NCBI GenBank assembly: GCA_944350345.1
Contig: CALVOP010000001.1
Location: 81,714 to 145,713 of the forward strand
DNA length: 64,000 nt
Reading direction: 5' to 3'
Source of the DNA: an uncultured Bacilli bacterium
GTDB taxonomy: Bacteria; Bacillota_I; Bacilli_A; RF39; UBA660
Shown here: piece after piece, positions 53,781 through 61,700 of the stretch
Position numbering within the stretch: position 1 is the first letter of the stretch
Layout: the number at the start of each line of letters is the position of its first letter
Program-made: the position numbers and the translations under genes
Notes under the pieces: generated by a model
Database searches by the model: none
What the model was told of the DNA's origin: nothing
Seen by the model: only the letters and a program-made list of their open reading frames with translations

Positions 53781-54611
53781 ATGAAAAAATACGAAGAAAT
53801 TATAAAAGCATATAAAAATGGCTATGCCATTCCTCAATTTAATACAATAGATGCAGAATACACTAGATACATATTAGAAGAATGTGAAAAAGAAAAGTCA
53901 CCTGTTATACTAGGCGTTAGCGAAAAAGTTGCAAACCATTTAGGAGGATTTAAAGTAGCAAGAAACATTGTAGATGCTTTAATAGAAGAATTAAATATAA
54001 CAGTTCCAGTAATATTACATTTAGATCATGCAAAGAGCAAAGAATCATGCGAAAAAGCTATAAATGCAGGTTTTGATTCAGTTATGATAGATTATTCATC
54101 ACATCCATTAGAAGAAAACATTAAAATTACAAAAAGTTTAGTTTTAGAAAATCCAAATACAATTATAGAATGTGAAGTAGGAACAATCGGAAAAAATGGT
54201 AATGAAGGAATAGTTTATTCAGACATTATAGATATAGAAAAAATAAAGAGAGAGACAAATGCACATCTAATTGCACCATCATTTGGAACAGTACATGGTG
54301 TATATAAAGGAGAACCAAAACTAAATTTTGAATTATTGGACGAAATAAGAAACAAAATAGATACACCATTAGTTATGCATGGAGGATCAGGATTAAGTGA
54401 TGAAAACTTCAAAAAAAGCATTGCTAAAGGAGTAGCGAAAATAAATATAAATACCGAGCTCAAACAAGCTTGGACTAAATCAATAAGAAAATATTTAAAT
54501 GATAATCTAAACGAAACAGACCCAGTTTTCATAATACAATCAACAAGCACAGAAATAAAAAAAGTTGTATCAAATTTAATACACGTATTTGGAAGTAACA
54601 ACAAAGCATAA
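53781..54611 (+). CDS. fba: class II fructose-bisphosphate aldolase
   Basis: This enzyme splits fructose 1,6-bisphosphate in glycolysis with zinc. The 276-residue product has GYAIPQFN near the start, HLDHAKSKESCEKAINAGF (metal His) and LVMHGGSGL with NINTE. It is slightly shorter than usual. The ATG at 53781 follows GGGAG. It may instead act on a related sugar such as tagatose bisphosphate, but the place next to murA matches fbaA. Confidence 0.9.
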   Translation: MKKYEEIIKAYKNGYAIPQFNTIDAEYTRYILEECEKEKSPVILGVSEKVANHLGGFKVARNIVDALIEELNITVPVILHLDHAKSKESCEKAINAGFDSVMIDYSSHPLEENIKITKSLVLENPNTIIECEVGTIGKNGNEGIVYSDIIDIEKIKRETNAHLIAPSFGTVHGVYKGEPKLNFELLDEIRNKIDTPLVMHGGSGLSDENFKKSIAKGVAKININTELKQAWTKSIRKYLNDNLNETDPVFIIQSTSTEIKKVVSNLIHVFGSNNKA

Positions 54612-54624
54612 AGGGAGGTTTAAA

Positions 54625-55872
54625 ATGTCTAAATTAAAAATTGAAGGAGGACATGAATTAACTGGAACTATAAAAATTAGTGGAGCTAAAAATAGCGCAG
54701 TTGCGTTAATTCCGGCTGCAATACTAGCAAAAACAAACAGCACAATATTAAACGTGCCAAAAATAAGTGATATCAAATATCTAATTGAAATAATGGAATT
54801 ATTAAATTGCAAAATCAAAATAAAAGACGACACTATGTTTATAGACACATCAAAAATAAAATATCACCAAATACCAGAAGAATTAAGCCAAATGATGAGA
54901 GCATCATATTATTACATGGGAGCAATGTTAGCAAAATTCAAAAAAGTAGAAATATCATTTCCAGGCGGATGCAAAATAGGAAATAGACCAATAGATTTAC
55001 ATTTAAAAGGTTTTCAAAAATTAGGAGTTAAAATAAAGCAAGAAAAAAACAAATACACACTTACAGCTAAAGAATTAATAGGCACAAAAATATATTTGGA
55101 TTTTGCAAGCGTAGGTGCAACAATAAATATAATGCTTGCAGCCGTTGGAGCAAAAGGAACAACTATAATAGAAAATGCTGCAAAAGAACCAGAAATCGTT
55201 AATATTGCAGCCTTTTTAATAAACATGGGAGCACATATAACAGGTGCAGGAACAAGCACCATAACAATAGAAGGAGAAAAAGAATTAGATAATGGAATTA
55301 TAGAGGTATTTCCAGATAGAATAGAAGCATCAACATATTTAATTGCTGGAGCTTTAATAGGAAAAAATTTAACTATCGATGGTGTAATTAAAGAACATAT
55401 AAACGCAGTATTAGACAAACTTGTAGAAGTAGGAGCAACCTATAAAATAGATAACAATAAGATTTCTATATCAAAAATAAAAAAAGTAAAACCATCGAAC
55501 ATAAAAACGCTTGTATATCCAGGATTTCCTACAGATGTTCAACAACCATTCACAACATTATTAACACAAGCAGAAGGAACTTCAATTATTACTGAAACAA
55601 TATACGAAAGTAGGTTTAAAAATACAGAATATTTAAACATGATGGGAGCTAAAACAGAATATAATGGGAACACTTTAACAATAACAGGAAAAACAGAATT
55701 ATTTGGAAAAGAAATATATGCAAGTGATTTAAGAGGCGGAGCAAGTCTAGTTTTAGCAGGACTAATTGCAAAAGGTACAACAATAATAGATAATACTGAA
55801 CATATACTAAGAGGGTATGAAGATATAGTAGCAAAATTACAAAAAGTTGGTGCTAAAATAGAAGAAATATAA
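54625..55872 (+). CDS. murA: UDP-N-acetylglucosamine 1-carboxyvinyltransferase MurA
   Basis: MurA performs the first committed step of peptidoglycan synthesis. The 415-residue product starts LKIEGGHELTGTIKISGAKN and has the active-site Cys in FPGGCKIGNRPIDLHL, so it should be fosfomycin-sensitive in principle. The ATG at 54625 follows GGGAGG. Its place between fba and rpmE suggests the murAB/murZ paralogue of Bacilli. Confidence 0.95.
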   Translation: MSKLKIEGGHELTGTIKISGAKNSAVALIPAAILAKTNSTILNVPKISDIKYLIEIMELLNCKIKIKDDTMFIDTSKIKYHQIPEELSQMMRASYYYMGAMLAKFKKVEISFPGGCKIGNRPIDLHLKGFQKLGVKIKQEKNKYTLTAKELIGTKIYLDFASVGATINIMLAAVGAKGTTIIENAAKEPEIVNIAAFLINMGAHITGAGTSTITIEGEKELDNGIIEVFPDRIEASTYLIAGALIGKNLTIDGVIKEHINAVLDKLVEVGATYKIDNNKISISKIKKVKPSNIKTLVYPGFPTDVQQPFTTLLTQAEGTSIITETIYESRFKNTEYLNMMGAKTEYNGNTLTITGKTELFGKEIYASDLRGGASLVLAGLIAKGTTIIDNTEHILRGYEDIVAKLQKVGAKIEEI

Positions 55873-55900
55873 ATAAAATTATTACAAAGGAAATGATAAT

Positions 55901-56647
55901 ATGAAATACATTAAATTTGTAATTTTTTTTATAAGTGCAATAATAATTTTTACAATATATCAAATAACTTCCAATAATTGCATAACATATTTGGCATTAG
56001 GTGACGGTATTGCAAAAGGCCAAACTCCATTTGATACATTTGGGGAAAGTTATGCAGATAATATTTACGATTATCTATCCACAAAAAAAGAAACAAATAA
56101 CAATTATAAAACATTTACCAAATCAGATTACAGAATAACAGATTTAATAAATGATATTAATAATATTGAAACAACAAAAACAGAAGAAAATTTAACAATA
56201 ACATACATGCTTAAGCAAGCAGACTTAATAACAATTTCAATAGGAAGTGACGAACTTTTTTACAAACTAAAGCAATACAACGACAAAATAAAAATAGGAA
56301 ATAAACAAAAAATAATTGAATATATAGATCAAATGTTTATTGACATGGACAACCTAATTTCCACAATTAGAAATTATAATAAAAAACCCATTATTTTAGT
56401 TGGATACTATAACCCAATACCATTTTCCCAAACAAATGAGGTTACAATAGATTCAATATTTAATTACATAGACCTAAAATTCAACGAATTATTAGACAAA
56501 AATATATATTATGTAGATATATATCAAATATTCAAAAACAAAAATCAATATTTACCAAACAAAAATAACGTATTTCCATCATTAGAAGGATATAACTTAA
56601 TATCAAACGAAATCATAAGACTAATAGAAGAAAAAAATATTATATAA
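55901..56647 (+). CDS. GDSL-like membrane protein with degenerate active site
   Basis: This 248-residue protein has an N-terminal membrane anchor (about residues 4-22) and an SGNH/GDSL-fold domain. The block I motif reads YLALGDGIAKG, with Gly in place of the nucleophilic Ser. Block III is GSDE instead of GxND. The usual DxxHP of block V reads NNVFP. All three catalytic positions are therefore altered, so it is probably a pseudo-hydrolase, perhaps a binding protein for cell-wall material. SD AAAGGA precedes the ATG. It lies between murA and rpmE. Confidence 0.75.
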   Translation: MKYIKFVIFFISAIIIFTIYQITSNNCITYLALGDGIAKGQTPFDTFGESYADNIYDYLSTKKETNNNYKTFTKSDYRITDLINDINNIETTKTEENLTITYMLKQADLITISIGSDELFYKLKQYNDKIKIGNKQKIIEYIDQMFIDMDNLISTIRNYNKKPIILVGYYNPIPFSQTNEVTIDSIFNYIDLKFNELLDKNIYYVDIYQIFKNKNQYLPNKNNVFPSLEGYNLISNEIIRLIEEKNII

Positions 56648-56652
56648 AAACA

Positions 56653-56680
56653 TTGACAAATTGCCAAAAAATGATATGAT
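56653..56680 (+). promoter_or_regulatory. promoter of rpmE
   Basis: TTGACA (56653-56658) and TATGAT (56675-56680) with a 16-base spacer. Confidence 0.75.
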
Positions 56681-56695
56681 ACATAAAGAGTTTCT

Positions 56696-56713
56696 ATAGT
56701 TAACATTAACTAT
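56696..56713 (+). promoter_or_regulatory. hairpin in the rpmE leader
   Basis: ATAGTTAA-CA-TTAACTAT lies between the rpmE promoter and its SD. It could be a site for autogenous control by L31 or a simple stability hairpin. Function inferred. Confidence 0.5.
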
Positions 56714-56731
56714 GGCGAAAGGAGAATGAAA

Positions 56732-56929
56732 ATGAAAAAAGGAATTCATCCAGAACTAAAAGAGTGCAAAGTAAAATGTGCATGCGGATATGAATTTACA
56801 ACAAAATCAACACTAGAGGAGATACAATTAGAAACGTGTCCAAAATGTCATTCATTTTACACTGGAAAACACATGACAGCAAAAACAGGAAATGTTCAAA
56901 AATTTAAAGATAAATATGGAATAAAATAA
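56732..56929 (+). CDS. rpmE: 50S ribosomal protein L31 (zinc-binding type)
   Basis: The 65-residue product starts MKKGIHPELKECKVKCACG and has the two Cys pairs (CxC and CPKC), so it is the zinc-binding (C+) form. The ATG at 56732 follows AGGAGA with a 7-base spacer; an earlier in-frame ATG touches the SD. It has its own promoter and terminator. Confidence 0.95.
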   Translation: MKKGIHPELKECKVKCACGYEFTTKSTLEEIQLETCPKCHSFYTGKHMTAKTGNVQKFKDKYGIK

Positions 56930-56950
56930 AGACAAATAAGTCTTTTTTTA
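56928..56950 (+). terminator. terminator after rpmE
   Basis: AAAGAC (56928-56933) and GTCTTT (56940-56945) form a stem followed by a T tract. Confidence 0.85.
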
Positions 56951-56994
56951 TTTTAAATAACAACATCAAATGGTATAATAAAATTGGTGGTAAA

Positions 56995-57459
56995 ATGAAA
57001 ATAGGAATTGCAAGTGATCACAGAGGATACGAAGTAAAAAAGAAACTTATTAAATATCTAAACAAAAAAAATGAAGTTATAGATTATGGAACAGATTCAG
57101 GAGTAATAGTAGACTATGTAGATTATGCAGAATTATTATGTAAAGGTATAAAAAAGGATAAATTAGATTTTGGGATTTTAATCTGTGGTACAGGAATAGG
57201 AATGAGCATAGCAGCAAACAAAATTAAAGGAATAATGTGTGCCAAAATTGATAACGAAGAAGATGCGTACTATGCAAAAGCGCATAACAATGCGAATATA
57301 ATAAGTTTTAGTGCCAAAAAAAGCATGCCAATTATAAAAGATATGGTAGATAAATTCATGCAAACAGAATATTTAGACCAACCAAATTACAACAATAGAA
57401 TAAAAAAAATACATAAATTAGAAAAAATTGTTCTAAAACAAAAAAATAAGAATATATAA
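56995..57459 (+). CDS. rpiB: ribose-5-phosphate isomerase B
   Basis: RpiB interconverts ribose 5-phosphate and ribulose 5-phosphate. The 154-residue product has IASDHRGYEVK at the N-terminus and the active-site Cys in LICGTGIGMSIAANK, then HNNANIISF. Length is normal. In B. subtilis rpiB also lies in the prfA-spoIIR region. Confidence 0.94.
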   Translation: MKIGIASDHRGYEVKKKLIKYLNKKNEVIDYGTDSGVIVDYVDYAELLCKGIKKDKLDFGILICGTGIGMSIAANKIKGIMCAKIDNEEDAYYAKAHNNANIISFSAKKSMPIIKDMVDKFMQTEYLDQPNYNNRIKKIHKLEKIVLKQKNKNI

Positions 57460-57463
57460 ATAT

Positions 57464-58378
57464 ATGAGATCAAAACATGTGTATATATTCTTTTCTTTTA
57501 TAATAATATTGCTACTTGTTTTATTATGCTTTCAAATTGATAATGAAGTAAAAGATGAAAAAGTTTATACAAGCACAGAAACAAATAAAGTAGTAAAAGT
57601 TAACAAAGACACTAACATATACGAAATGAATATTGAAGAATATTTAATAGGAGTAGTTGGATGTGAAATGCCAGCACTATTTGAAGAAGAAGCTTTAAAA
57701 GCGGGAGCTGTAGCAGCAAGAACGTATTTGCTAAACAAATTAGAAAATAATGAAAATTACATTATCTCATCAACAACAAATGATCAATGCTACAGCGATG
57801 ATAATGAACTAAAAGAAAAATGGGGAAATAATCACGATAAATATAGAAGTAAAATTGAAAAAGCAGTAAAAGAAACAAAAGACGAGTATATGACATATAA
57901 TGGAGAAATCATAAAAGCATTTTATTTTTCCACATCTAATGGAAAAACAGAAAATGTACAAAATGTCTTTGGAGAAAAATTAGATTACTTAGTTAGTGTT
58001 GATTCTAACTACGACAAAAATACCACTCAATTTAATAAAACAATAGAAATTACTAAAAGTGATTTTTTAAAAAAATTAAATTTACCAGAAATAACAGAAA
58101 TAAAAATAACAAATACTATTAAAAACGAAACAAACAGAGTTGACGAAATAACAATTAATGACCACAAATTTAAAGGAACAGAAATAAGAACATTATTAAA
58201 TTTAAGATCCACAGATTTTGAAATTACTATCAATGAAGACATAGTAAAAATTACAACAAAAGGATATGGTCACGGAGTAGGAATGAGTCAATATGGAGCT
58301 AATGAACTTGCAAAGATTGGTTATAACTACGAAGAAATATTAAAACATTACTATACAGGAATAGAACTAATAAAATAA
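57464..58378 (+). CDS. spoIID: stage II sporulation protein D
   Basis: SpoIID is a mother-cell lytic transglycosylase that drives engulfment with SpoIIM and SpoIIP. The 304-residue product has an N-terminal membrane anchor, the catalytic Glu in VVGCEMPALFEEEALKAGA, AARTYLLN, and the C-terminal GYGHGVGMSQYGANELAK. No SD is visible and the ATG lies four bases after rpiB, so it may be translated by coupling. Confidence 0.94.
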   Translation: MRSKHVYIFFSFIIILLLVLLCFQIDNEVKDEKVYTSTETNKVVKVNKDTNIYEMNIEEYLIGVVGCEMPALFEEEALKAGAVAARTYLLNKLENNENYIISSTTNDQCYSDDNELKEKWGNNHDKYRSKIEKAVKETKDEYMTYNGEIIKAFYFSTSNGKTENVQNVFGEKLDYLVSVDSNYDKNTTQFNKTIEITKSDFLKKLNLPEITEIKITNTIKNETNRVDEITINDHKFKGTEIRTLLNLRSTDFEITINEDIVKITTKGYGHGVGMSQYGANELAKIGYNYEEILKHYYTGIELIK

Positions 58379-58429
58379 ATGCATAAATAACAAAAAATTG
58401 TTCACACTTATAAGTAGGAGAGTGAAACA

Positions 58430-59053
58430 ATGATTAAAGCAAAGAAAATGATAATTCCATCAATCTACATATCTGCAGTGATTTTAATAGTAGCAAGCAT
58501 TTTATTAGTTATATCAAGTATTAATAAATACTTAACCATACCAAAAGATTATAATTATGCTGTAGACACAAAATTTGAAAACGTCGTACCGGTAGTTGAA
58601 ACACAAACAACTATAATAAAACCATATTTATCTGAGGATGTTAAAGTAGGAAAATATTTTTATGACTTTGAAGCCGATGAAGAAAGGCAACAAAACAGTA
58701 TAATATTTTATGAAAACACATATATGCAAAACTCGGGAGTAGATTATGTTAGCGATTCAGTTTTTGATATAGTGGCAGTATTAGACGGAGAAGTAATATC
58801 AGTCGAAACTGATTCAACGCTAGGAAACATCATAAAATTAAAGCACGATAAAAATTTAATAACAGTATATCAGGGAATTGACAATATAGATTTAAAAGAG
58901 GGGAACACAGTTAATCAAGGAACAATAATCGGAACAAGTGGTACATCAAAAATAAATACTAACTACACAACATCATTGCACTTTGAAGTTTATTATAATG
59001 GAGAACTAATGGACCCGGAAAATTTTTATACATTAAACATCGAAGACCTATAG
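58430..59053 (+). CDS. spoIIQ: stage II sporulation protein Q-like (degenerate M23 domain)
   Basis: SpoIIQ in the forespore membrane pairs with SpoIIIAH across the engulfing membranes. The 207-residue product has one N-terminal membrane helix and a C-terminal LytM/M23 fold. The first metal site reads QNSGVD where active enzymes have HxGxD, and the last reads SLHFEV rather than HLHFEV. It should therefore be inactive as a peptidase, like B. subtilis SpoIIQ and unlike clostridial SpoIIQ. It lies after spoIID and before spoIIID. SD AGGAGAG precedes the ATG. Confidence 0.87.
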   Translation: MIKAKKMIIPSIYISAVILIVASILLVISSINKYLTIPKDYNYAVDTKFENVVPVVETQTTIIKPYLSEDVKVGKYFYDFEADEERQQNSIIFYENTYMQNSGVDYVSDSVFDIVAVLDGEVISVETDSTLGNIIKLKHDKNLITVYQGIDNIDLKEGNTVNQGTIIGTSGTSKINTNYTTSLHFEVYYNGELMDPENFYTLNIEDL

Positions 59054-59064
59054 GTCTTTTTTTT
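59043..59064 (+). terminator. terminator after spoIIQ
   Basis: AAGACC-TATA-GGTCTT followed by a run of T residues. It overlaps the spoIIQ stop codon. Confidence 0.9.
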
Positions 59065-59099
59065 ATTAATAACAATAAAATTAATTGGGGGTGTTTAAA

Positions 59100-59363
59100 A
59101 TTAAAAAAGAAATACAAGAAAGAGTAAAAAATGAAGCAAAATATATATTAAAAACTGAATTAACTATTAGAGAAATAGCCAAAAAATACCACGTAAGTAA
59201 AAGTACTGTTCATAAGGATTTACAAAGTCGTTTAAAAGATATAGATATTGATTTATTTTTATTAGTAGATAACATTTTAAAAAAGCACATTTATTTAAGA
59301 CATATCAGAGGCGGCGAATCTACCAGACAAAAATATTTAAAACTTAAAAAGTCACTTACTTGA
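59100..59363 (+). CDS. spoIIID: stage III sporulation regulator SpoIIID, probable ATT start
   Basis: SpoIIID is a mother-cell HTH regulator in the sigma-E programme. The product (about 87 residues) has ERVKNEAKYILKTELTIREI, the HTH KYHVSKSTVHKDL and the family's RHIRGGESTRQKY. No ATG lies near. GGGGGTG (59087-59093) is a strong SD, and an ATT at 59100 is six bases beyond it. Reading from there gives (M)KKEIQERV, which aligns with family members starting MKDYIEERV. The GTG at 59091 and TTG at 59085 fall inside or before the SD. The ATT start is inferred from SD spacing and alignment. Confidence 0.88.
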   Translation: MKKEIQERVKNEAKYILKTELTIREIAKKYHVSKSTVHKDLQSRLKDIDIDLFLLVDNILKKHIYLRHIRGGESTRQKYLKLKKSLT

Positions 59364-59454
59364 TTATCTATTATAGGCATTACAAATCCTTTATTTTTAC
59401 AAGAAAATATGTTATATTGTATAGCATGGAATATAAAAATAAAGAGGCTATTTT

Positions 59455-60165
59455 ATGATAAATTTTGTGATTGTGGAAGATAATAAATTGCATAGAAAAA
59501 GACTTAAAAATATAATATTAAATTACATGATGAAAAACAAAATGGAATTTGACATAATTGAATTTGAAAATGATTGCCCAGAACTTGAATCATTAATGAT
59601 TTCATCTGATAATAACAATATTTATATATTTGATTTTGAACTACCCAATGCAACTGCAATTGATTTATCAAGAAAATTAAGAGAAACAGATTGGATAAGT
59701 CCAATTATTGTTTTCACGGTGAACGGCGGAATGGCTTATGATACGTTTAAACAAAGATTACAAATATTAGATTTTGTTAACAAGCAGTATGAAGCTGAAA
59801 AAAATTTATTTGAATTATTTGACATTTGTTTAAAACAAATTGTTAAGAAAAAAACACTAAAGTTTAAATATAAAGGCGTTGATTACAACATTGATTTAAA
59901 CAAAATTTTATATATTTATAGAGATACGGTTGAAAGGAAATGTATCATTAATACGATAAACAATAAAAAGTATAAAGTAATAATGAATATTACAGATTTA
60001 GTTTCAAAATTAGACAGCAGATTTAAGTTCACTCATAAAGCTTGCATAGTTAATACTGAAAAAGTAGAAGCATTTGTTTGGAAAGATAATAAGATAATAT
60101 TTGAAAATGGTGAGGAAATATATTTTCTATCTAAAACACACAAAAAGGAATTAATAAATTTATGA
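59455..60165 (+). CDS. LytTR response regulator, AgrA-like
   Basis: This 236-residue protein has a receiver domain (acidic VEDN at 7-10, phospho-acceptor Asp60 in IFDFELPNA, Lys110 in DFVNK) and a C-terminal LytTR DNA-binding domain (about 125-236, with FTHKACIVNTEKVEAF). This is the AgrA layout. SD AGAGG precedes the ATG. It overlaps the kinase gene by four bases, regulator first. With the kinase and agrBD it forms a peptide quorum-sensing circuit. Its binding sites are not known. Confidence 0.92.
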   Translation: MINFVIVEDNKLHRKRLKNIILNYMMKNKMEFDIIEFENDCPELESLMISSDNNNIYIFDFELPNATAIDLSRKLRETDWISPIIVFTVNGGMAYDTFKQRLQILDFVNKQYEAEKNLFELFDICLKQIVKKKTLKFKYKGVDYNIDLNKILYIYRDTVERKCIINTINNKKYKVIMNITDLVSKLDSRFKFTHKACIVNTEKVEAFVWKDNKIIFENGEEIYFLSKTHKKELINL

Positions 60166-61466
60166 ACATAGTTATTGATAAAATAATAACATACATTATT
60201 TTAATCTACTGCACCATTATTGAATTAGGAGCATATAGTAAAATTTCATCTAAAAAATTTTCTTTTAATAGCAACAAACTAATAATAATTTTAATGACGT
60301 TCATTCAATTTTGCACAAATTATTATATAAACACATGGGTAAAGGTTATAATAAGTTTTCTAATATTGTATTTTCTATTTAAACTAATTTTTAAAGAAAA
60401 TATAAAAAATACTTTAATTAAAACACTATTTATATTTTTTTTAATTACATCTATTGAACTAATATTATCATTTTTAGTAATATATGTAAGATTTTTAAAT
60501 TTCACTAATTTAAATTTAAAAACAATTATATTTAAAAACATTTTTACTATAATACTTATTTCAATAGTTCAAATTATATTTAATATCAAAGGATTAACAA
60601 AAAATATAAACAAATTGATAAAAATATTAGTAAAAGATAATTTAGTTATTTTAAAAGTTATACTATTTATTATTAACTTATTTGCTTTAATAATTTTAAT
60701 GAATTTTGCAGTAAAAATAAATCAAACAAATTATTTATTAAACATTTTATTTTTATTTATAGTATCCGTGCTGTATTTTATTTTATTAGAAAATTGTGTA
60801 AAGATTGAAAAAATGAACGAACATCAAAAAATTTTATTTGAATATATTTCAAAATATGAAAAATTAATAGATAAAGACAATATAAATCAACATGAAATAC
60901 TTAATAATCTATTAATTTTAAAAAGTTATAAAAATAAAAATTCAAAAGAATTTAATGATTATTTAGATGAAATGATTTTTAAATTTGATAATAGCGAAAA
61001 AGAGAAGTTAAAAAATATAACAAAATTACCAACTGGAATCAAAGGAATTTTTTACTATAAAATTTATGATGTTGAAAAATATAATATTAACCTAACCTTT
61101 TATTATTCTAAAAAACTCGATAATATATGGAAATATATTGGAAATCGTGATTATACGAGATTATGCGAAATTATAGGAATTTTACTTGATAATTCAATTG
61201 AAGCAAGCAAAAAAAGCAAAGATAAATTATTAACCATTGATATTTTTAAAGAAAAAAATTTTTTAAATTTATTTATAGAAAATAGTATAGATAAAAAAGT
61301 AAATATACAAAATGCCAAAAAGAAGTATTTTTCTACAAAGGGAAAAACAAGAGGCTTAGGATTATACATTGCGTATAAATTAGAAAGTAAAAGTAGAAAT
61401 ATAAAGATAAATCAAAAAATAGTCAAAAATAAGTTCATATCAGAAGTTAAAGTAAAAATAAAATAA
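60162..61466 (+). CDS. AgrC-like sensor histidine kinase
   Basis: This 434-residue protein has six to seven hydrophobic segments in residues 5-210, a coiled region, and a kinase domain of the HPK10 type. The phospho-acceptor His244 is in NQHEILNNLLILKS; the N box is LLDNSIEA and the G box is TRGLGLYIA. This matches AgrC-type kinases that sense cyclic peptides through their membrane domain. It is coupled to the response regulator gene and converges on agrD. Confidence 0.92.
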   Translation: MNIVIDKIITYIILIYCTIIELGAYSKISSKKFSFNSNKLIIILMTFIQFCTNYYINTWVKVIISFLILYFLFKLIFKENIKNTLIKTLFIFFLITSIELILSFLVIYVRFLNFTNLNLKTIIFKNIFTIILISIVQIIFNIKGLTKNINKLIKILVKDNLVILKVILFIINLFALIILMNFAVKINQTNYLLNILFLFIVSVLYFILLENCVKIEKMNEHQKILFEYISKYEKLIDKDNINQHEILNNLLILKSYKNKNSKEFNDYLDEMIFKFDNSEKEKLKNITKLPTGIKGIFYYKIYDVEKYNINLTFYYSKKLDNIWKYIGNRDYTRLCEIIGILLDNSIEASKKSKDKLLTIDIFKEKNFLNLFIENSIDKKVNIQNAKKKYFSTKGKTRGLGLYIAYKLESKSRNIKINQKIVKNKFISEVKVKIK

Positions 61467-61490
61467 TAAATAATTTTAAATAAAAAAATT

Positions 61491-61514
61491 AATGTCACGA
61501 TATATCGTGACATT
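61491..61514. terminator. bidirectional terminator between kinase gene and agrD
   Basis: A perfect 24-base palindrome (AATGTCACGATA and its complement) is flanked by A and T runs in both directions. It probably ends both convergent transcripts. As a symmetrical DNA site it could also bind a protein. Confidence 0.85.
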
Positions 61515-61528
61515 TTAATTAAAATTAT

Positions 61529-61648
61529 TTATTTTATTAAGCTTTTGGGTGTTTCTGCTTCATCAAACCAAAGTATCCAAGAAGCGCCACTTGTTGTCAA
61601 TGCAAAAAAAGTTCCTAACGCAGAAGCTACAGTTGCAAATAATCTCAT
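61529..61648 (-). CDS. agrD: AgrD-like cyclic lactone autoinducer precursor
   Basis: A 39-codon frame with AGGAGGT four bases before the ATG encodes an AgrD-type pro-peptide. It has an amphipathic leader MRLFATVASALGTFFAL, a core of about TTSGASWILWF and an acidic tail DEAETPKSLIK. The tail closely resembles the S. aureus DEVEVPKEL recognition sequence cut by AgrB. The ring-forming residue is Ser23, with no Cys in the peptide, so the product should be a lactone rather than a thiolactone. If cleavage is after Phe28 the ring has six residues (SWILWF) instead of the usual five. Confidence 0.9.
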   Translation of the reverse strand: MRLFATVASALGTFFALTTSGASWILWFDEAETPKSLIK

Positions 61649-61700
61649 ACATACCTCCTTTTCATTTATTAATAAAATATTTAAAGCTTAAGCAATAACT

